64,000 bases of DNA from positions 186,001-250,000 of the forward strand of contig PBQA01000020.1 in NCBI GenBank assembly GCA_002724925.1, read 5' to 3'. Source of the stretch: Oceanospirillaceae bacterium. Lineage in GTDB: Bacteria; Pseudomonadota; Gammaproteobacteria; Pseudomonadales; Oceanobacteraceae. The notes beneath the pieces are model-generated. The model ran no database searches and was not told where the DNA came from. It worked only from the letters and a program-made list of their open reading frames with translations. Below are positions 1 to 9,140 of this stretch, one piece after another. The first letter of the stretch is position 1, and each line of letters begins with the position of its first letter. The position numbers and the translations under genes are program-made.

Positions 1-1394
1 TCGCCATCATGATCTTCGTATTCATCATCCTCTTCACCATCAGTAGCAAAGACAATCGAACCATCAAAAGTCCCCTCGACCTCAAGATAAGTACCGTTCT
101 GCAAAAGGCTCAGATCCAGTCCCACCAATGCTGATGTATCGACGGTAATTCCCAGCATAGTGACCGTACCTGCAGAAGCATCGATAGATTCTACCGGAGC
201 TGTAATTTTGACCTCGCCTTCATCATCTTCGCGTTCAAGTTTCAGAGCCCGAAACGTTCCGTCACTTTCGATGGTGAGACGCAATTCTACATAATCACCC
301 GTTGAGATTGAGCTCAGATTGAAGTAATACTCGTCATCCCGCTCATCGCGAACCCGGGTACGCGTGTCGACCGTTGCAGTAATACCCATGACAGAGATCG
401 TACCATCACCAAGCGCAGTCACCGGTCCTTCAAGCTCAAGCTTCACTCTCGCTTCAAAATCAATCTCCTGAGCTACCAGCTGCCCCGAAGCATTGAACTC
501 GCCTTCTACTTTCACTTTAGCATTGAGTGACAGATCCGATACTGAACCATCGTCGAACTTGGTTGAATTACTAAAAAGCACTTCGGTACCGCCGACTGTC
601 ATAACGCCAGCATCGGAATCCAGCGCCGAGATAACACCGTACAGCTTAATGTCACCATCGTAATCATGGTACATGTCTTCCTGCTCTATTTTGGCCGCTA
701 CCAGAACATCGGAGCTGAGTTCACCTTCGACCTCTACCAACATGCCATTGGCCAGAGCGATTTCATCTAATTCCAGGGTAATAACACTGCTGTAATCAAC
801 CTGCAGGCCGTTAATAGAGAATGTGTTGTTTGCTTCGTTGAGTGAGCTGATCGTTCCGCGCAATTCAATTTCAGTCTCACTTTCAACCTCAATAAATGAA
901 GCCAGGAGATTCCCCGCACCATCGCGAATGCCACTGACTTCCAGATACTGTCCAACGCTGATGGTATCAAGCGAGACGCCTCGATAAACGGTCATGGCAT
1001 CCGTTAGAACGGTCTGCCCAAGAATCACCAGAGTCCCTGCCGCCGCATCTACCGATACAACCGGGCCACGAATGTCAGCATCATAACTAATACGCGTAGC
1101 CACACCTTCAACCCCGTCGTCAGAGCCCTGAACCACGACTCGCTGTCCAACTCTTAACTGGCTCTCTACACCCACCTGATCATTAATCTCAAAAGCGGTA
1201 TCCGTGCTTGAATAGTGCACACCATCAACAATGACACTGCCAAAGCCATCGACCGTCCCAACAACCGTGCGATCTGCTGCTGCAACCGATGTAGAAGGCG
1301 ATGATGAGGATGAGGAGCCACCTCCACCACCACAAGCAACCAGTAGGCAAGAGGAGGATAGCAGCAGCGCAGGAAATACGACTTTATTGTTCAT
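1..1394 (-). CDS. DUF5666 repeat lipoprotein (3' end outside window)
   Basis: The reading frame opens at an ATG at 1394 and runs off the left edge after at least 464 codons, so the C-terminus is missing. The N-terminus is a lipoprotein signal with lipobox LVAC (Cys21), followed by a Gly/Ser-rich linker. The rest is a chain of at least five similar units of roughly 65-80 residues. Each has a pattern like 'V/I-x-S/A-L-D-x-x-x-G-T-x-x-V-x-G', as expected for DUF5666 (small beta-barrel) repeats. The function of DUF5666 is not established. The gene lies 83 bp downstream of the subtilase-like gene on the same strand and probably shares its transcript. The domain call is from memory of the family pattern. 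The lipoprotein call is direct. Confidence 0.8.
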   Translation of the reverse strand, partial: MNNKVVFPALLLSSSCLLVACGGGGGSSSSSSPSTSVAAADRTVVGTVDGFGSVIVDGVHYSSTDTAFEINDQVGVESQLRVGQRVVVQGSDDGVEGVATRISYDADIRGPVVSVDAAAGTLVILGQTVLTDAMTVYRGVSLDTISVGQYLEVSGIRDGAGNLLASFIEVESETEIELRGTISSLNEANNTFSINGLQVDYSSVITLELDEIALANGMLVEVEGELSSDVLVAAKIEQEDMYHDYDGDIKLYGVISALDSDAGVMTVGGTEVLFSNSTKFDDGSVSDLSLNAKVKVEGEFNASGQLVAQEIDFEARVKLELEGPVTALGDGTISVMGITATVDTRTRVRDERDDEYYFNLSSISTGDYVELRLTIESDGTFRALKLEREDDEGEVKITAPVESIDASAGTVTMLGITVDTSALVGLDLSLLQNGTYLEVEGTFDGSIVFATDGEEDDEYEDHDG

Positions 1395-1477
1395 AACATT
1401 ACCTCGTTTGTGTCGTGATAAGCAGGCCCATAAAATTTTGGTGGCCTGTTGTACCGTTAAACGAGGGTTTCCGAAGT

Positions 1478-2896
1478 TTATTCCGTTATTGAGATGCTAT
1501 TTTTGTCAACACTGAGTAAGCCGTAGCCATAGACCTCATCAAATCCCGGCAGGCCCAGGTCAATGGCGGACGACTTAAAATGCTGAAGAGGTGGCCCTGA
1601 AGCTAACACAGCACTCGCTAATGCTGCGGCAACAGACGTGCCGGCCTTTAATACAAAGCCTCCCTGTTCATCTGCGAGCCGAATACCAACACCCGGCGCA
1701 GAGAATTGCACATGCTTTCCCCGCACCGCTCTTGGATATATTTTCATATGCTGATCGACAGCGGTCACGGCAATAACACCGGCCTGCGCTGCAGGGTATC
1801 GCGGAAATGCTGCAGGGCCCTCATTTCCAACGGAAGCAACAACCCGAACACCACGATCAATCAAGAGAGTCAGAGCAACTTCCAACATACTATTCGGCGG
1901 CCCCGATAAAGACAGATTAATTACGTCGGGCTCACTAGCCGACAGCCAGTCGAGACCTCGAATCAGGTCGGCAGCTGACGCCAGAACCAACCCTCCGGGC
2001 GTTTGGCCAAACACGGCCGCATTATAAATACGCGCGTTAAGAAGCACGCCACATGTTGCAGTGAATACAGACGCCATTGCTGTCCCGTGCGCGTATACAC
2101 TCTGAGCCGCTGAAGGATAGAACACCTGCTCGGTAACGGCCGTTGAATCGAAACATTCATGTGACTGCTGAATAGAAGAGTCCATCATTCCAATCACCAA
2201 AGGTTCAGCCGACAACTGCTCTATCCCCATCAAAGCCGCGGCCTCTGAAGTTGAAAGCGCCGACGTCGCCGTTTCTGCGACGTCATCCAGAGTGTAAATA
2301 TGATTCATTTCCGCAGAGGCCGGACGCTCGTCACTACCGTATATAACCAGTAACTGCCCCAGACCATTCAGTTTTTCTACCGCCTGAATATCGGCCCCTT
2401 GCTCCAGCGCTTCCTCCAAAGACGCTTCATCCATCAGCTCAATGAATTGTTCAGGGATGGCAAGGACCTCAAGATCATCCAGCCGCTCATCCAGCTCCGC
2501 CAACTGATGCAGCCGGTCTAGTGTGTCAGGAAAAGTCTGCTCCAGGCGATCAGCCATACGCTCTTCGAGATCATCTTCCAGGTCGTCCTCAAAGTCGTCG
2601 TGGTCTTCCTGCTCTTCAAACATATCTTCGAGGCGATCTTCCAGGTCATCATCTATTTCACCCGATTCCTCGAAACGACTTTCAAGGCGCTCTTCAATCT
2701 CTTCTTCAGCATCTTCCGTATCATAGTGATCCTCTTCCCAGTCTTCCTCACTATCCTCCGAACGCTGCTCCATCCGCTCTTCAATTTCAGCGTCATTATC
2801 GAAGTCATCATCACTGTCGCCGTATGAGGCTATGCTGATAAGTGCCAACATCAGAAACATCGGAAACAAGTCGAGTCGTCTCAAAGTAATCACCAC
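1478..2896 (-). CDS. S8 (subtilase) family peptidase with long acidic N-terminal region
   Basis: The 472-residue protein starts with a probable signal peptide (residues 1-26). A remarkably Asp/Glu-rich stretch (about 27-145) with regular Leu/Phe/Met spacing looks like an acidic coiled coil or amphipathic helix. The C-terminal half is a subtilisin fold. The triad is visible as Asp239 (MMDSS), His270 (AHGTAMAS) and Ser421 (AGTSVAAA), and the oxyanion Asn sits in SVGNEGP. The usual DTG/DSG around Asp is DSS here, and Ser is not followed by the common MATPH. Activity is therefore likely but not certain. It is divergent from an ECF sigma factor gene (92 bp apart) and precedes the DUF5666 lipoprotein gene. 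A role in envelope sensing or turnover is inference. Confidence 0.82.
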   Translation of the reverse strand: MVITLRRLDLFPMFLMLALISIASYGDSDDDFDNDAEIEERMEQRSEDSEEDWEEDHYDTEDAEEEIEERLESRFEESGEIDDDLEDRLEDMFEEQEDHDDFEDDLEDDLEERMADRLEQTFPDTLDRLHQLAELDERLDDLEVLAIPEQFIELMDEASLEEALEQGADIQAVEKLNGLGQLLVIYGSDERPASAEMNHIYTLDDVAETATSALSTSEAAALMGIEQLSAEPLVIGMMDSSIQQSHECFDSTAVTEQVFYPSAAQSVYAHGTAMASVFTATCGVLLNARIYNAAVFGQTPGGLVLASAADLIRGLDWLSASEPDVINLSLSGPPNSMLEVALTLLIDRGVRVVASVGNEGPAAFPRYPAAQAGVIAVTAVDQHMKIYPRAVRGKHVQFSAPGVGIRLADEQGGFVLKAGTSVAAALASAVLASGPPLQHFKSSAIDLGLPGFDEVYGYGLLSVDKNSISITE

Positions 2897-2988
2897 AGAA
2901 CGTTATTCATCTGTTTACTATAACGAACATATTGAAAAAATATTTCACCACCGGGGAATAAAACGAAAGGAACATCGTTAAGTCATAT

Positions 2989-3483
2989 ATGAAGGCTCAG
3001 GAAACAGAATTCCGCCAGCAATTGCTGAACATGCTGCCAAAGCTCAAGCGCTACTGCTACGCCCAGACGGGTGAGAAGCACAGCGCTGATGACCTCATGC
3101 AATCAAGTGTGGAAAAAGCGCTGCGCCGATGGCAGCAATACCAACCCGGCACCGAGTTTGAACGCTGGATGTATCGCCTGTGCCGTAACCACTGGATCGA
3201 TACCATGCGAACAGAAAAAATCAGCGATGAGCTCAATGACGATATAATGGTCGCCAGCGACGTCGAGAATCCGGAGCAACAGGCGTTAACCCAGGCCGCT
3301 CTGAGGCATATGCAAATCCACTTCAACGCCTTAAGTGAGGGGTTAAGAATGGTGTTGTATCTCGTTGCTGTCGAAGGGCGCAGCTATCAGGAAGCCGCCG
3401 ATATTCTCGATATTCCTGCAGGGACCGTAATGAGCCGCTTAGCTCGCGCGCGCAAGCAACTAGCCGAAGCCAGCCAACGTTGA
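2989..3483 (+). CDS. ECF-type RNA polymerase sigma factor
   Basis: The 164-residue protein has the two-domain layout of an extracytoplasmic-function sigma factor. Region 2 covers about residues 25-75 (DDLMQSSVEKAL, then the RW...FERWMYRLCRNHWID helix). Region 4 covers about 110-160 with a helix-turn-helix (SYQEAADILDIPAGTVMSRLARARKQL). There is no region 1 or 3. The ATG at 2989 has no strong Shine-Dalgarno at normal spacing: AAAGGA lies further upstream. The downstream gene at 3493 encodes a membrane anti-sigma factor. The divergent partner is a subtilase-like gene, so the regulon probably includes the neighbours. Which signal it answers cannot be read from sequence. Confidence 0.92.
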   Translation: MKAQETEFRQQLLNMLPKLKRYCYAQTGEKHSADDLMQSSVEKALRRWQQYQPGTEFERWMYRLCRNHWIDTMRTEKISDELNDDIMVASDVENPEQQALTQAALRHMQIHFNALSEGLRMVLYLVAVEGRSYQEAADILDIPAGTVMSRLARARKQLAEASQR

Positions 3484-3492
3484 GGTATAACG

Positions 3493-4155
3493 ATGAAGAG
3501 CATCTCTGAAGAAACCTTATCTGCCTACATTGATGGTGAGCTTTCTGCAAACGAGCATCTTGCCGTAGAAAAGGCACTGGTTGATTCACCAGAACTGCGG
3601 GCCGAGCTGTACGCTCTTAAGTCAGCTGATGAGATAGCGCGGGCAGCATTCATCCCTGTCGATGAAGCCCCTATGCCCGCCGGTTTAGAAGCCTTAATAA
3701 GCGGCGAATCAGCAGAGCGAGCAGACAATGTCGTGCGGTTAACGACGCGCTCACAACAGCAGCCTCGACCGAAGGTTATGCGACCTGCCGCCATTGCTGC
3801 AAGTGTTGTTCTGTGTGCCGTACTAGTGTGGCAGACAGGCCTGGAGTCTCCTGCGCATCCTGCTCAACTGGCCGTCGCGCCGGCGCTCACTACAGAGCAA
3901 TCCGGCTACGTCGAGCACGGGAACGATTGGCGCATGGAGATTGTCGCCACCCGCGAGACGACTAATGGTGATATCTGTCGGGATCTTATGCTACATACCC
4001 CAGAGCGCTCGACTGGATATAGCGCCTGCCTGCACTCTGGTGAGTGGCAATGGCAGCAGCATCAGTCCACTCCGGGCTACGTCACTGCCAGCGCGGACAA
4101 ACCCGTAGGAGTAATGACAGCGGCAGAGGAAAAAGACTGGCTTGAGCGTCAGTGA
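3493..4155 (+). CDS. Membrane-anchored anti-sigma factor
   Basis: The gene begins 9 bp after the sigma factor stop and encodes 220 residues. The N-terminus (ISEETLSAYIDGELSANEHLAVEKAL) is the typical anti-sigma fold seen in ChrR/RseA-like and zinc-finger anti-sigma proteins, but the usual HxxxCxxC zinc ligands are absent. One transmembrane helix lies at about 95-115 (AAIAASVVLCAVLVW). A periplasmic domain of about 100 residues follows and contains two cysteines that could form a disulphide. The order sigma then anti-sigma, closely spaced, is the classical arrangement and implies co-regulation. The stop codon abuts the end of the convergent topoisomerase gene. Confidence 0.85.
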   Translation: MKSISEETLSAYIDGELSANEHLAVEKALVDSPELRAELYALKSADEIARAAFIPVDEAPMPAGLEALISGESAERADNVVRLTTRSQQQPRPKVMRPAAIAASVVLCAVLVWQTGLESPAHPAQLAVAPALTTEQSGYVEHGNDWRMEIVATRETTNGDICRDLMLHTPERSTGYSACLHSGEWQWQQHQSTPGYVTASADKPVGVMTAAEEKDWLERQ

Positions 4156-5130
4156 TCAATCCCGGGCCAGCAACGCCAGGGTTGCCTGTTCATCGGTGGA
4201 CAGTAAGCCATCCGGCTGCTCACGGAGCTGCTTACGCAGATTCTGGATCGTTCTGCCTTGCTCATAAGCTTTGATGATCGCCGGGTGAATATAGCTCTCG
4301 CGGCAGATTGCCGGCGTATTCCCTAAACGCTCTGCGACATTTTTCACCGCCCGGACGACTTCCGATTTAGTGAGTTTCTCCTCGTCCTGAGGGCCAGCCT
4401 CGGCAAGCGCGACAGCCATTAGCAGAGTACCAGCCCAGGTGCGGAAATCCTTTGACGTAAAATCCTCACCCATGATCCGGCCAATATATTCATTCAGATC
4501 CGACGATGTAAATTTCTGACGCTCACCATCGGGTAAAGTCACGTCAAACAACTCGTAGCCGGTCATTTCCTCAAGTTCATAAAGAAGGTCACAGACGGCA
4601 TCATCCTCAATTATCCGTCGCTGCTCCTGCCCGGATTTCCCCCGGTATTCAAAAATCACCGCATCACCCTCGATCGTCATGTGACGGTTTCTGAGGGTGG
4701 TCAGCCCATGGCTTTGATTCTTTTCGGTATAGCGTTGGCTTCCGGGTCTGAAGAACGCCTCGTCCATCATACGCACCATGCCAGCCAGTACTGCATCAGC
4801 ATTTACTGGTCGCTGATTGATGTGTTGAGCCGTCACGCGGCGCATCGTTTCGAGCTGTTCGCCAAAGCGCAGTATCCGCTGGAACTTACGCTCCGCCGCT
4901 TCAGCCGCCCAATCAGGGTTGTAGATATATTGCTTTCGCCCTTGCACATCACGACCTGTCGCCAACACCTTTGCGTTTCTGTCGGTGTTTATTTCAACCT
5001 CTTGCCACGCAAGTGGTATGGCCAGAGACTTCACCCAACGTTTGAGGCTGGCATTACGAACCGTCTCGCCTGATTCATACTGAAATGTGAAGGTTTTTCC
5101 GTACGGTTTCCGATAAATACACGTCGCCAT
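4156..5130 (-). CDS. DNA topoisomerase IB (poxvirus type)
   Basis: The 324-residue protein matches the compact bacterial/viral type IB topoisomerase, which nicks one strand through a 3'-phosphotyrosine and relaxes supercoils without ATP. Visible active-site elements in order are the Arg in FFRPGS, the GLTTLRNRH block, Lys in YRGKSG, Arg in SKDFRTWAGT, and the nucleophile Tyr in CRESYIHP. The vaccinia catalytic His is Asn here (LGNTPA), as in other bacterial members. The N-terminal half (KxLAIPxAWxEV, D..GRKQYIY) also fits. It stands alone, convergent with the anti-sigma gene. The ATG is preceded by a moderate purine-rich stretch. Confidence 0.93.
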   Translation of the reverse strand: MATCIYRKPYGKTFTFQYESGETVRNASLKRWVKSLAIPLAWQEVEINTDRNAKVLATGRDVQGRKQYIYNPDWAAEAAERKFQRILRFGEQLETMRRVTAQHINQRPVNADAVLAGMVRMMDEAFFRPGSQRYTEKNQSHGLTTLRNRHMTIEGDAVIFEYRGKSGQEQRRIIEDDAVCDLLYELEEMTGYELFDVTLPDGERQKFTSSDLNEYIGRIMGEDFTSKDFRTWAGTLLMAVALAEAGPQDEEKLTKSEVVRAVKNVAERLGNTPAICRESYIHPAIIKAYEQGRTIQNLRKQLREQPDGLLSTDEQATLALLARD

Positions 5131-5224
5131 GAATGAGCCTTTCAGGGTTTATGGCATTGTATGCGCTCTTGCCTGAAAAGGGCACGCGAGTAACAATGCC
5201 TGAGACCAAACCGTGGAAAATCAC

Positions 5225-6136
5225 ATGTTAAAGATTACCAGCCTGACCTCGCTATTTATTTCCTCGCTATTTGTCAGCGCACTTGCTGTTGCCGAACAGT
5301 CAGACGCAGAAGACGCGATTCCAGAACCCGTTATCGTACTGACTGAGCTGACCGGCAACATCATCCTGAAAAATGGAGAGTTACCGGAAACATTGCTGCA
5401 GCTGCTGATTGAGAATGAGTCAAACGAAAGCTATTCCGGAACCCTCGGCTTTGCAGGCGCAGAAGCCCAGAAAATCACTGTTTCGTCGGGCGAATCGACA
5501 ACTGTGTCACTGCCTACAACACCGCGCCATGCAGGCAAGGCCAATCGGATTCAGAAAGCAGAAGTTGATCTGTCACTGCTTCTTAATGATGCACCAGCAC
5601 CCGCCATCAGTTCCGTCGATATTGATATCAAGATACCAGAGGCCGCTTTCCCGATTATTCGCTCAGAACCGCCGGCAATGGAAAAGTCAGCGGAGGATGA
5701 ATTTCAGTACGAATATTACGCCCGGTCTCAGCAATTGCAGCCGATCAAGTTCACCTATAACCCCGGCCCGGTAAACCTTCAGGTTCGTAAAACCGTCTAC
5801 CCCATTCCCATTGAGGCAGGACCAGTAGAGATCAGTATTGAAGTGGTCAATCATGGCTCTCAGACGACTGGCGAGCTGACGCTCCGGGATGCGCTCGACG
5901 ACGAAGATTTCAGCGGCGCTGGCGATAACTTCACCCGCTTTGTAGCGGAAGACAGCACGGATTTAATTTGGGAACGAACGCTTGAACCGCTGTCACCCGG
6001 CGAGCGTCGCCGGATTAATTACACAGTGACTGCAAAATATGGGGTCGGCGATAAACAGCTGCCCGCAACGACGGTCATCATGGATGATGGGCTGACCGGG
6101 CTGAGCAATAAAGTCTGGCTGCCAAAATGGCATTAA
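5225..6136 (+). CDS. Secreted protein with DUF11-like beta domain, unknown function
   Basis: The ATG at 5225 follows GGA at 7 nt. An upstream in-frame GTG at 5213 is a weaker alternative. The 303-residue product starts with a clear Sec signal peptide ending near ALAVA-EQ. The mature part is beta-rich with no cysteine after the signal. The C-terminal third (EISIEVVNHGSQTTGELTLRD...LEPLSPGERRRINYTV) resembles DUF11/CARDB repeats of secreted proteins that describe 'conserved repeat domain' extracellular modules. No catalytic motif was seen. It precedes another secreted-type gene on the same strand. The role is unknown. Confidence 0.7.
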   Translation: MLKITSLTSLFISSLFVSALAVAEQSDAEDAIPEPVIVLTELTGNIILKNGELPETLLQLLIENESNESYSGTLGFAGAEAQKITVSSGESTTVSLPTTPRHAGKANRIQKAEVDLSLLLNDAPAPAISSVDIDIKIPEAAFPIIRSEPPAMEKSAEDEFQYEYYARSQQLQPIKFTYNPGPVNLQVRKTVYPIPIEAGPVEISIEVVNHGSQTTGELTLRDALDDEDFSGAGDNFTRFVAEDSTDLIWERTLEPLSPGERRRINYTVTAKYGVGDKQLPATTVIMDDGLTGLSNKVWLPKWH

Positions 6137-6172
6137 ACATTTCCTTTTCAGCGCCCGATCACGAAAATTCTC

Positions 6173-6204
6173 TAACGCCTTTGTTGTACGTAGCAGAGGC
6201 GTTA
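6173..6204 (+). terminator. Possible weak terminator / inverted repeat
   Basis: Inverted repeat TAACGCCT...AGGCGTTA just after the secreted-protein gene at 5225-6136. The T-rich stretch starts about 10 nt later rather than directly after the stem, so termination is only possible. Confidence 0.35.
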
Positions 6205-6335
6205 CCCCATTGTTCTTTTTTGTAGCCGCACACCAGTTACTAAACTCTTGTCGTGTTAGACAAGTCACCGCCACAGGCTAAATCAGCTCAGCCTGCTTCA
6301 CTGTACATACTTCCTCCCACACCGAGAATTTACGT

Positions 6336-8633
6336 ATGTTCAGACAACTCATCCCAACAGGTGCTGCTCTTGCAGCGATTTTAATTGCCAGTGGCTGATC
6401 CAGTAGCAGCGGTAATTCTGACGACTCCGACAACAACGACGCCAGTGGTAATGCCTCCCTTGAAGGGAAAGCTGCAGATGGTTACCTGGCAGGTGCACGT
6501 GCCTGCCTGGACTTAAATAATAATGCGAGCTGCGACGATGGCGAACCGACGACTACGACAAGTGCGGGTGGTGGTTATACCCTCGAAGGCGTCACGCAGG
6601 AGCAGATCGCAAATTCACCTATCGTCGTTGAAATTATCGTCGGCGAAACCATCGATGAAGATAACCCTGGTGAAACCATTGATAAGACTTACACCCTGAC
6701 AGCACCCGCTGGCTCGGCGTTTGTCAGCCCGCTGACAACTATGGTGCAGAACGAAATTAAAGAAAACGGACTAAGCCCCGATGAAGCGAAAGCCAGTATC
6801 CAGGCAAGGCTTGGGACGGAACTGGACCCGACTGAAGACTATGTCGCTGGCTCCGATGACGGTACCAGTGGAGAGGAATTTCAGCGGCTGCACAAAGTTG
6901 CACAGGTCACTCGTGCTGTGATGCAGAAAAACATTGAATTGGTGAATACGGTTGTCGACGAAACCGGCGTTTCTCAGGAAGACCTGACCGCCTTAATCGT
7001 AGAACAGGTGCTTGAGGCACTGGACGATATTCAACAAGCGATTGAAACGGCAGGAGATGGTTTCAACGCCGACGGTCTGGCCAGCTCTGACGAACTACAA
7101 GGCACCCGTCTCGATCCAAGCAAGGTGGAAGAACAACTCGAAGAGCGCCGCGACCGCAGAGCAGCCACCGCCGCAAATCTGGCTGCGTTGCTGACTGATG
7201 GCGACGGCCTCAACTTCTTCGAAGCGTTTGAAGAAGAAGGCGCGCTGATGTTCGGTTATGGTAACGTGCAGGCAGACGGAGAAGGCGTCATATCTATCAC
7301 GCAGTATGGCTACGATACGCTGGGCGGAAGCTGGTCAGCCATGTCAGACGAGGGAAATCAGCAACAGGATTGCCTGCTGGGTAATGGTGACTGGCGTTGT
7401 TTTGCTCAGGATAACGAGACTATTTCTACCGATGCCAATAACGTACGCATTCTACGCGGCGGTCTGAGCTTCGCTGAAGAAATCATTTCCGGCGAGCAGA
7501 TCAACCTTCAGGACAAACGCATTGCTGCCTACCTTGAGCATGAATATCAGGCAGTCATTGACCCGGCAGCAACCTTCGACAGCTCCGCTCTGGGCTACCT
7601 GCTGACCTTCACACGCAGTCAGGATACGTATGAGCTGTACAAAGACAATGTAGAGTCAGTCGGCGACTGCTGGGATGGAGAGGTTATCGAGGGTAATACC
7701 TGGTCTCCGACCGATACCTGGTGCAACAACGTCTTCGTTCATACCGGAGATGGCAACCATGAAACCGATGGCGATGCAGCAACGTCTCTCTCGCAGCTGA
7801 TCAGTGCAACCGCCGCAAGTAACCCACAGTATCGTGCCGACCTGGGAGGCATTGATCTGTATGGCGATGGCAATCAACACGTTGTAGAGCTGGTTTCTGG
7901 TGGCACAGCGAATCTGTATCGCCTCGAGCGAAGCAGTATGGGCGAATCGGAAAGCCTTATAGCTGCAGGCTCAACAAGCTGGCGCCTGTCGACGGTGGAA
8001 ACAAAAGAAGTGCTGGTCATCGATCTACCAGCGGATATCGCACTGCGCAGTGATTACGATCGTGGCGCGAAGCCTCTCCTTGCCGTCGTTGATGGCTATG
8101 TCCGTTCGGGCGAGATGATGCCAGCCGGAGGCCGTAGCGATAAGCAGTGGGTATTCAACGGAAACGCACGGGAGCAGATCAAAACAGCGTTCGACTACAC
8201 CTTGCTTGAAGCGCTCGCCGCCTGTGACATTGCTGAGAATGAAGACTCATCCTTCGCCGACTTCGATACCGCAGCGACAAACTGCAGTGCGGTATCTTTC
8301 ACCTCAGGGGACATCGCGGGTAAATCGTTCTTCTTCGGGGACGGCGCCTTCAGCTTTACCCAGGACGGTAATGGTCTCTATCAAGGTGAAATCAATGACG
8401 GAGATTTTGTTTCTCTCGGCTTCACCTGGACCATCAATGGCGACGGTTACCTGATTCTTAATACCCAGCACACAGATGACGGTGTCACTCAGTACTTGCG
8501 AATGAACCTTGCCAAGGTTGAAGCGAACGCTCGACAGATCAGCGTCGTCAGTTTCGGTCAGGAATCTGAAGACAACAACGCACTGAGTAGTTCAACCGGT
8601 GAGGTCAATGGTGAGGTGTGGGATGTCCGCTAG
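6336..8633 (+). pseudogene. Large lipoprotein gene with TGA at the lipobox cysteine codon
   Basis: An ATG at 6336 opens a textbook lipoprotein signal (MFRQLIPTGAALAAILIASG). The next codon, 6396-6398, should be the lipid-carrying Cys but is TGA. The frame then continues uninterrupted for 744 more codons to 8633. Right after the stop come the Ser/Gly/Asp linker and a unit with 'DGYLAGARACLDLNNNASCDDGEP', a pattern common in large secreted lipoproteins of marine gammaproteobacteria. The rest is a Asp/Glu/Gly-rich extracellular-type protein of unknown function. The first ATG after the TGA is at 6741 and would give a 630-residue protein without a signal. Recent nonsense mutation, sequence error or recoding are all possible. 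Confidence 0.75.
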
Positions 8634-8661
8634 ACGCTAGCTGACACCTTGACCTACGGAT

Positions 8662-8689
8662 AGCCCCAGCAACGCTGGGGCTTTTTTTA
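8662..8689 (+). terminator. Rho-independent terminator
   Basis: Perfect 9-bp stem AGCCCCAGC / GCTGGGGCT with a 3-nt loop followed by a run of T, 28 bp after the stop of the TGA-interrupted lipoprotein gene. The presence of an intact terminator shows the transcription unit is still complete. Confidence 0.92.
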
Positions 8690-9082
8690 TGTCTGCTCAG
8701 CTATTCCTAACAGCCTTCTTCATCGCCTTCTCTATCGCCTTCTTTACGGACGGAAGTCTTCTACCGTCAGTGATCTACCCGACCTCAGGCCTTTGCTCTC
8801 CGTATTTTTGTGTGCCCTTTTATTATCTGACAGCTGAAGCCTCTGTAACGCCACCAGCAACAGACCACCGAGATACGCTGTAGCGAATTGCTGTGCCCGG
8901 TGCTGCCTGCACTCGCGTCGCAAACCAGCAATGCAATCTCTGAATACAGTCTTTCAATACGCTAAAAAAGATCGTCGATTACAACCAGGAGGCCTTCGGC
9001 AAGCTCAGGTCACTCAGAGAGAAAAACGAAGGTACAAAGAAATTAAAATAGAGAGAAATTAAGATAGAGGGAAATGTGCACA
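8690..9082. other. Intergenic region without a convincing gene
   Basis: About 390 bp between two terminators. A 64-codon frame starting at 8689 begins inside the terminator T-run, lacks a ribosome binding site and is not accepted. The stretch contains repeated TCGCCTTCT units near 8720-8745 and a short tandem repeat at 9039-9075. Confidence 0.6.
9039..9075. repeat. 16-bp tandem repeat
   Basis: Two 16-bp units, GAAATTAAAATAGAGA and GAAATTAAGATAGAGG, followed by a partial third unit GAAAT. AT-rich, located just before the terminator of the chemoreceptor gene. No function is apparent. Confidence 0.7.
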
Positions 9083-9118
9083 AAAAAACCAGAGCCGCCG
9101 AATGCAGGTCTGGTTTTT
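9083..9118 (-). terminator. Rho-independent terminator of the chemoreceptor operon
   Basis: Read on the minus strand: AAAACCAGA, a loop of about 15 nt, TCTGGTTTT and a T-run, 23 bp past the chemoreceptor stop. Confidence 0.85.
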
Positions 9119-9140
9119 ATGCAACTGAGTTACAGGGCTA

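Noticed and set aside
2523-2838. Plus-strand frames rich in Ser/Arg opposite the subtilase gene
   Set aside because: They are antisense shadows of the Asp/Glu-rich segment of the minus-strand gene, with no ribosome binding site.
6399-8633. Selenoprotein explanation for the TGA codon
   Set aside because: Kept only as a remote alternative: no convincing SECIS hairpin was seen immediately downstream, and Cys-to-stop by one base change is simpler.
8689-8883. 64-codon hydrophobic frame after the terminator
   Set aside because: It starts within the terminator T-run, has no ribosome binding site, and its hydrophobicity comes from a CTTCT-rich repeat.
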